In this document: positions 61,871-64,000 of the stretch, one piece after another
Numbering within the stretch: position 1 is the first letter of the stretch
Layout of the letters: each line of letters starts with the position of its first letter
NCBI GenBank assembly: GCA_900755095.1
Contig: CAAEFE010000122.1
Span: 1 to 64,000, forward strand
Source of the DNA: an uncultured Bacteroides sp.
GTDB taxonomy: Bacteria > Bacteroidota > Bacteroidia > Bacteroidales > Bacteroidaceae
Length of the DNA: 64,000 nt
Direction of reading: 5' to 3'
The notes under the pieces: model-generated
What the model was told of the DNA's origin: nothing
The model's database searches: none
Seen by the model: the letters and a program-made list of their open reading frames with translations, nothing else
Program-made: the position numbers and the translations under genes

Positions 61871-62803
61871 ATGAAGATAAAAAGCTTATTCATTCTTCTT
61901 TTCCTTTCCGTCTTTACATTCGCCCACGCACAGCTAACGGATTATTCCATCTTTGACAAGAAGTTTAACTTCTATGTAGCCAATGATTTAGGCCGCAACG
62001 GCTACTATGACCAAAAGCCAATCGCCGAACTGATGGGGACAATGGGCGAAGAGATAGGTCCCGAATTTGTATTAGCCACCGGAGACGTTCACCACTTCGA
62101 CGGAGTGCGTAGCGTGAACGACCCTTTGTGGATGACCAACTACGAGCTTATCTACTCCCACCCCGAACTGATGATCGACTGGTTCTCCATCTTAGGCAAC
62201 CACGAATACCGCGGAAGCACTCAGGCAGTACTGGACTACACGAACATCAGCCGCCGCTGGTCAATGCCCGACCGTTACTACACCAAGGTATTCGAAGAAA
62301 AAGGAGCTACTATCCGCATCGTCTGGATAGACACCACTCCGCTGATTGATAAATACCGCAATGAAAGCGATAAATATCCGGATGCCTGCAAGCAGGACAT
62401 CAGCAAACAGCTGTCATGGCTGGAATCTGTACTGGCAAGTGCCAAGGAGGACTGGATCATCGTAGCCGGCCATCACCCCATCTATGCCTACACCCCGAAA
62501 GAGGAAAGCGAGCGGCTTGATATGCAGAAACGCGTAGACAGCATCCTGCGCAAGCACAACGTAGATATGTACATCTGTGGTCATATCCACAACTTCCAGC
62601 ATATCCGTGTACCGGGAAGCGACATTGACTATGTGGTCAACTCCGCCGCCTCCCTCGCACGAAAGGTAGAACCCATCGAAGGTACAAAGTTCTGTAGCCC
62701 CGAACCGGGTTTCTCCGTTTGCTCTATCGACAAGAAGGAGCTTAACCTGCGTATGATAGATAAAAAAGGAAATGTACTTTATACAGTAACCCGAAAAAAA
62801 TAA
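61871..62803 (+). CDS. Calcineurin-like metallophosphatase (purple acid phosphatase type)
   Basis: Exported phosphoesterase of 310 residues (signal peptide about 1-20, ending FAHAQ). Metal-binding blocks follow the calcineurin-like order: VANDLGRNG (first Asp), ATGDVHHFDG, LGNHEYRG, IVAGHHPIYAY and ICGHIHNFQH. Length and spacing resemble tartrate-resistant/purple acid phosphatases. The first block reads ND-LG rather than the usual GDWG, a variation worth noting. It should release phosphate from a monoester in the periplasm. Downstream of the TonB receptor and array E; terminator at 62855-62887. Confidence 0.88.
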   Translation: MKIKSLFILLFLSVFTFAHAQLTDYSIFDKKFNFYVANDLGRNGYYDQKPIAELMGTMGEEIGPEFVLATGDVHHFDGVRSVNDPLWMTNYELIYSHPELMIDWFSILGNHEYRGSTQAVLDYTNISRRWSMPDRYYTKVFEEKGATIRIVWIDTTPLIDKYRNESDKYPDACKQDISKQLSWLESVLASAKEDWIIVAGHHPIYAYTPKEESERLDMQKRVDSILRKHNVDMYICGHIHNFQHIRVPGSDIDYVVNSAASLARKVEPIEGTKFCSPEPGFSVCSIDKKELNLRMIDKKGNVLYTVTRKK

Positions 62804-62854
62804 GTTCTCTATTAAAGAAAGAAATTCTACTCTCAGAAAAAACACACACGACAA

Positions 62855-62887
62855 AGGGCGTCTCCTTCGCGATGAAGGGGGCGCCCT
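62855..62887 (+). terminator. Terminator after the metallophosphatase gene
   Basis: AGGGCGTCTCCTTC (62855-62868) pairs with GAAGGGGGCGCCCT (62874-62887) with two G-T pairs, followed by GATTTATT. Confidence 0.75.
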
Positions 62888-62959
62888 GATTTATTATAGT
62901 ACTCCTTTGCCCCGACAGATGCAAAGAAAATCACAAGTTCATTAAGTAACGAGCTTATA

Positions 62960-64000
62960 TTATTCTGATTTGTTACTCTGACTAGCAGTATCCGCAGTGT
63001 TACTCTTGCTTAGATCATCCTTGGGAGTCGTCGTTGCGTTCCCATCACGGACAGCCATGTAATGCGGAGACATAATCTCAATTCCCGCTTCATTAAACTT
63101 ATCCTGAATAGTCTGATGCAAATCAGAATAAATCTGAGACATCTTATGCGCCTCCTTGATATAAGCATTGATCTGATACACCGGATACCAGTCGCTCAAC
63201 GAAGTTTCCAGCACGAACGGGCGCGGGTCATCCACTACTCCGGGCGTATTCAACGCAGCATCAATCAGTATCTGATTGACCTGGCGCCAGGGGACATCAT
63301 AACCGATGGATACCTCCGAATGGATAATCAAGCCATACTCCCGTGCCGATGTACTATAATTCACGGTATGTGAAGACATGATAAAAGAGTTGGGCACCGT
63401 CACCACCTCATTTTTCGGGGTGCGGATACGGGTGACAAGCGGCGTCTTCTCTATGATATCGCCGGTAGTATCGTTCAGTTTAATCCGGTCGCCCATTTTG
63501 AACGGGCGCATATAGGTAATCACCAGTCCGGCAATAATATTTCCGATAACGGTACTTGATCCGAGCGAGACAATCAATCCGACAAAGACCGAAATTCCCT
63601 GGAACACACCGGAATCAGAACCCGGCAGATAAGGGTAAATCATCGCAATCATAAATGCGTAGAGCAGGAACCGGACGATGTGGAAGGTCGGCATGGCCCA
63701 ATCCGGGTAAAAACCGTTGAATTTAAGACGCCCCGCTTCTATCTCACGAGCCAGATAAAGCACCATACGTACCAGATACTTCACCGCATACCAGATAACA
63801 ACAATTGTAAACAGATTGGGGACATAGTCTATTATATCCACAAAGATTTTCCGAATCGGATTCCAGATATAACCCAGCAAGCGGTATGCCAGTCCTTCGG
63901 TCTGCGGGAAGATGATAAAAATCAAAGGGACAGTAATCAACAGTTGTATCCCCATAAGGATATAACGTCCGATGCCTGCCAAAAAGACTAACAGATTGGC
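62960..64000 (-). CDS. MscS-family mechanosensitive ion channel (5' end outside window)
   Basis: The reading frame is open to the right edge (ANLLVFLAGIGRYILM...), so the N-terminus is missing; 346 residues are visible. Several membrane helices are followed by the pore helix and lower chamber: GISVFVGLIVSLGSSTVIGN (TM3), IAGLVITYMRPFKMGDRIKL, VVTVPNSFIMSSHTVNYS and an alpha/beta C-terminal domain to about residue 320, then a Ser/Thr/Asn-rich tail (TADTASQSNKSE). MscS channels release solutes on hypo-osmotic shock in the inner membrane. Bacteroides members of this type commonly have extra N-terminal segments, which would lie beyond the window. Confidence 0.92.
   Translation of the reverse strand, partial: ANLLVFLAGIGRYILMGIQLLITVPLIFIIFPQTEGLAYRLLGYIWNPIRKIFVDIIDYVPNLFTIVVIWYAVKYLVRMVLYLAREIEAGRLKFNGFYPDWAMPTFHIVRFLLYAFMIAMIYPYLPGSDSGVFQGISVFVGLIVSLGSSTVIGNIIAGLVITYMRPFKMGDRIKLNDTTGDIIEKTPLVTRIRTPKNEVVTVPNSFIMSSHTVNYSTSAREYGLIIHSEVSIGYDVPWRQVNQILIDAALNTPGVVDDPRPFVLETSLSDWYPVYQINAYIKEAHKMSQIYSDLHQTIQDKFNEAGIEIMSPHYMAVRDGNATTTPKDDLSKSNTADTASQSNKSE

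Overview
The window looks like a chromosomal segment of a human-gut Bacteroides, probably from the thetaiotaomicron/ovatus/xylanisolvens group. Reasons seen in the sequence: SusC/SusD pairs, a hybrid two-component sensor (HTCS), an ECF sigma/FecR pair, SPII lipoproteins with short signal peptides, weak Shine-Dalgarno sites and many copies of the Bacteroides -7 promoter element TAnnTTTG. The species is an inference. No plasmid, phage, integrase, transposase or CRISPR genes were found.

Layout. (1) 1-2.2 kb: edge of a surface-polysaccharide locus (first codons of a wecC-like UDP-ManNAc dehydrogenase on the minus strand, divergent from a GT4 and a GT2 glycosyltransferase). (2) 2.25-28.3 kb, all minus strand: one large polysaccharide utilisation locus (PUL). 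From its regulator end it holds an HTCS, GH29, GH2, SusC, SusD, two surface lipoproteins, a PL8-type lyase, a GH105-lyase fusion, an SGNH esterase, GH43 (subfamily 24-like) and GH115. This set (beta-1,3-galactan, terminal glucuronic acid, capped or unsaturated uronic acid, fucose, acyl groups) fits glucuronic-acid-decorated arabinogalactan or gum side chains. (3) 28.7-33.9 kb: housekeeping genes: a methyltransferase, an AraC-type regulator, a small protein, a sirtuin, tandem FKBP isomerases, an Lrp regulator, a DUF4491 membrane protein and tRNA-Met. (4) 34.8-42.1 kb: a three-gene module of unknown role, a SWIM zinc-finger protein followed by two ~950-residue paralogous repeat-type proteins. 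(5) 42.3-44.4 kb: a VanX-like dipeptidase lipoprotein and a THUMP-like methyltransferase. (6) 44.7-58.7 kb: GH3 with a PA14 insert, then an ECF sigma/FecR-controlled SusCD locus ending in a BACON-M60 metallopeptidase, probably directed at O-glycosylated mucin-type proteins. (7) 58.9-64 kb: a TonB-dependent receptor with a metallophosphatase, and a partial MscS channel.

In PUL (2) the expected flow is: lyases and the GH29/GH2 enzymes trim decorations, GH105 removes the unsaturated uronic acid left by a lyase, GH115 removes glucuronic acid, GH43 shortens the galactan backbone, SusCD imports, and the HTCS senses a product. In PUL (6) the M60 protease would act on glycoproteins at the surface, with SusCD import and a sigma/anti-sigma loop triggered through the STN domain of SusC.

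The strongest unexplained signal is non-coding. At least five intergenic regions carry tandem arrays with the same exact 22-bp period, each unit built on an AT-centred dyad (CATATATG, TATTAATA, ACTATAGT, GTTTTAAAC and so on), but with locus-specific sequences. A shorter sixth one lies upstream of GH43. Other notable items are a three-copy palindromic repeat family with conserved ends, two promoter-plus-terminator units that look like small RNAs, and the SWIM/paralog module.
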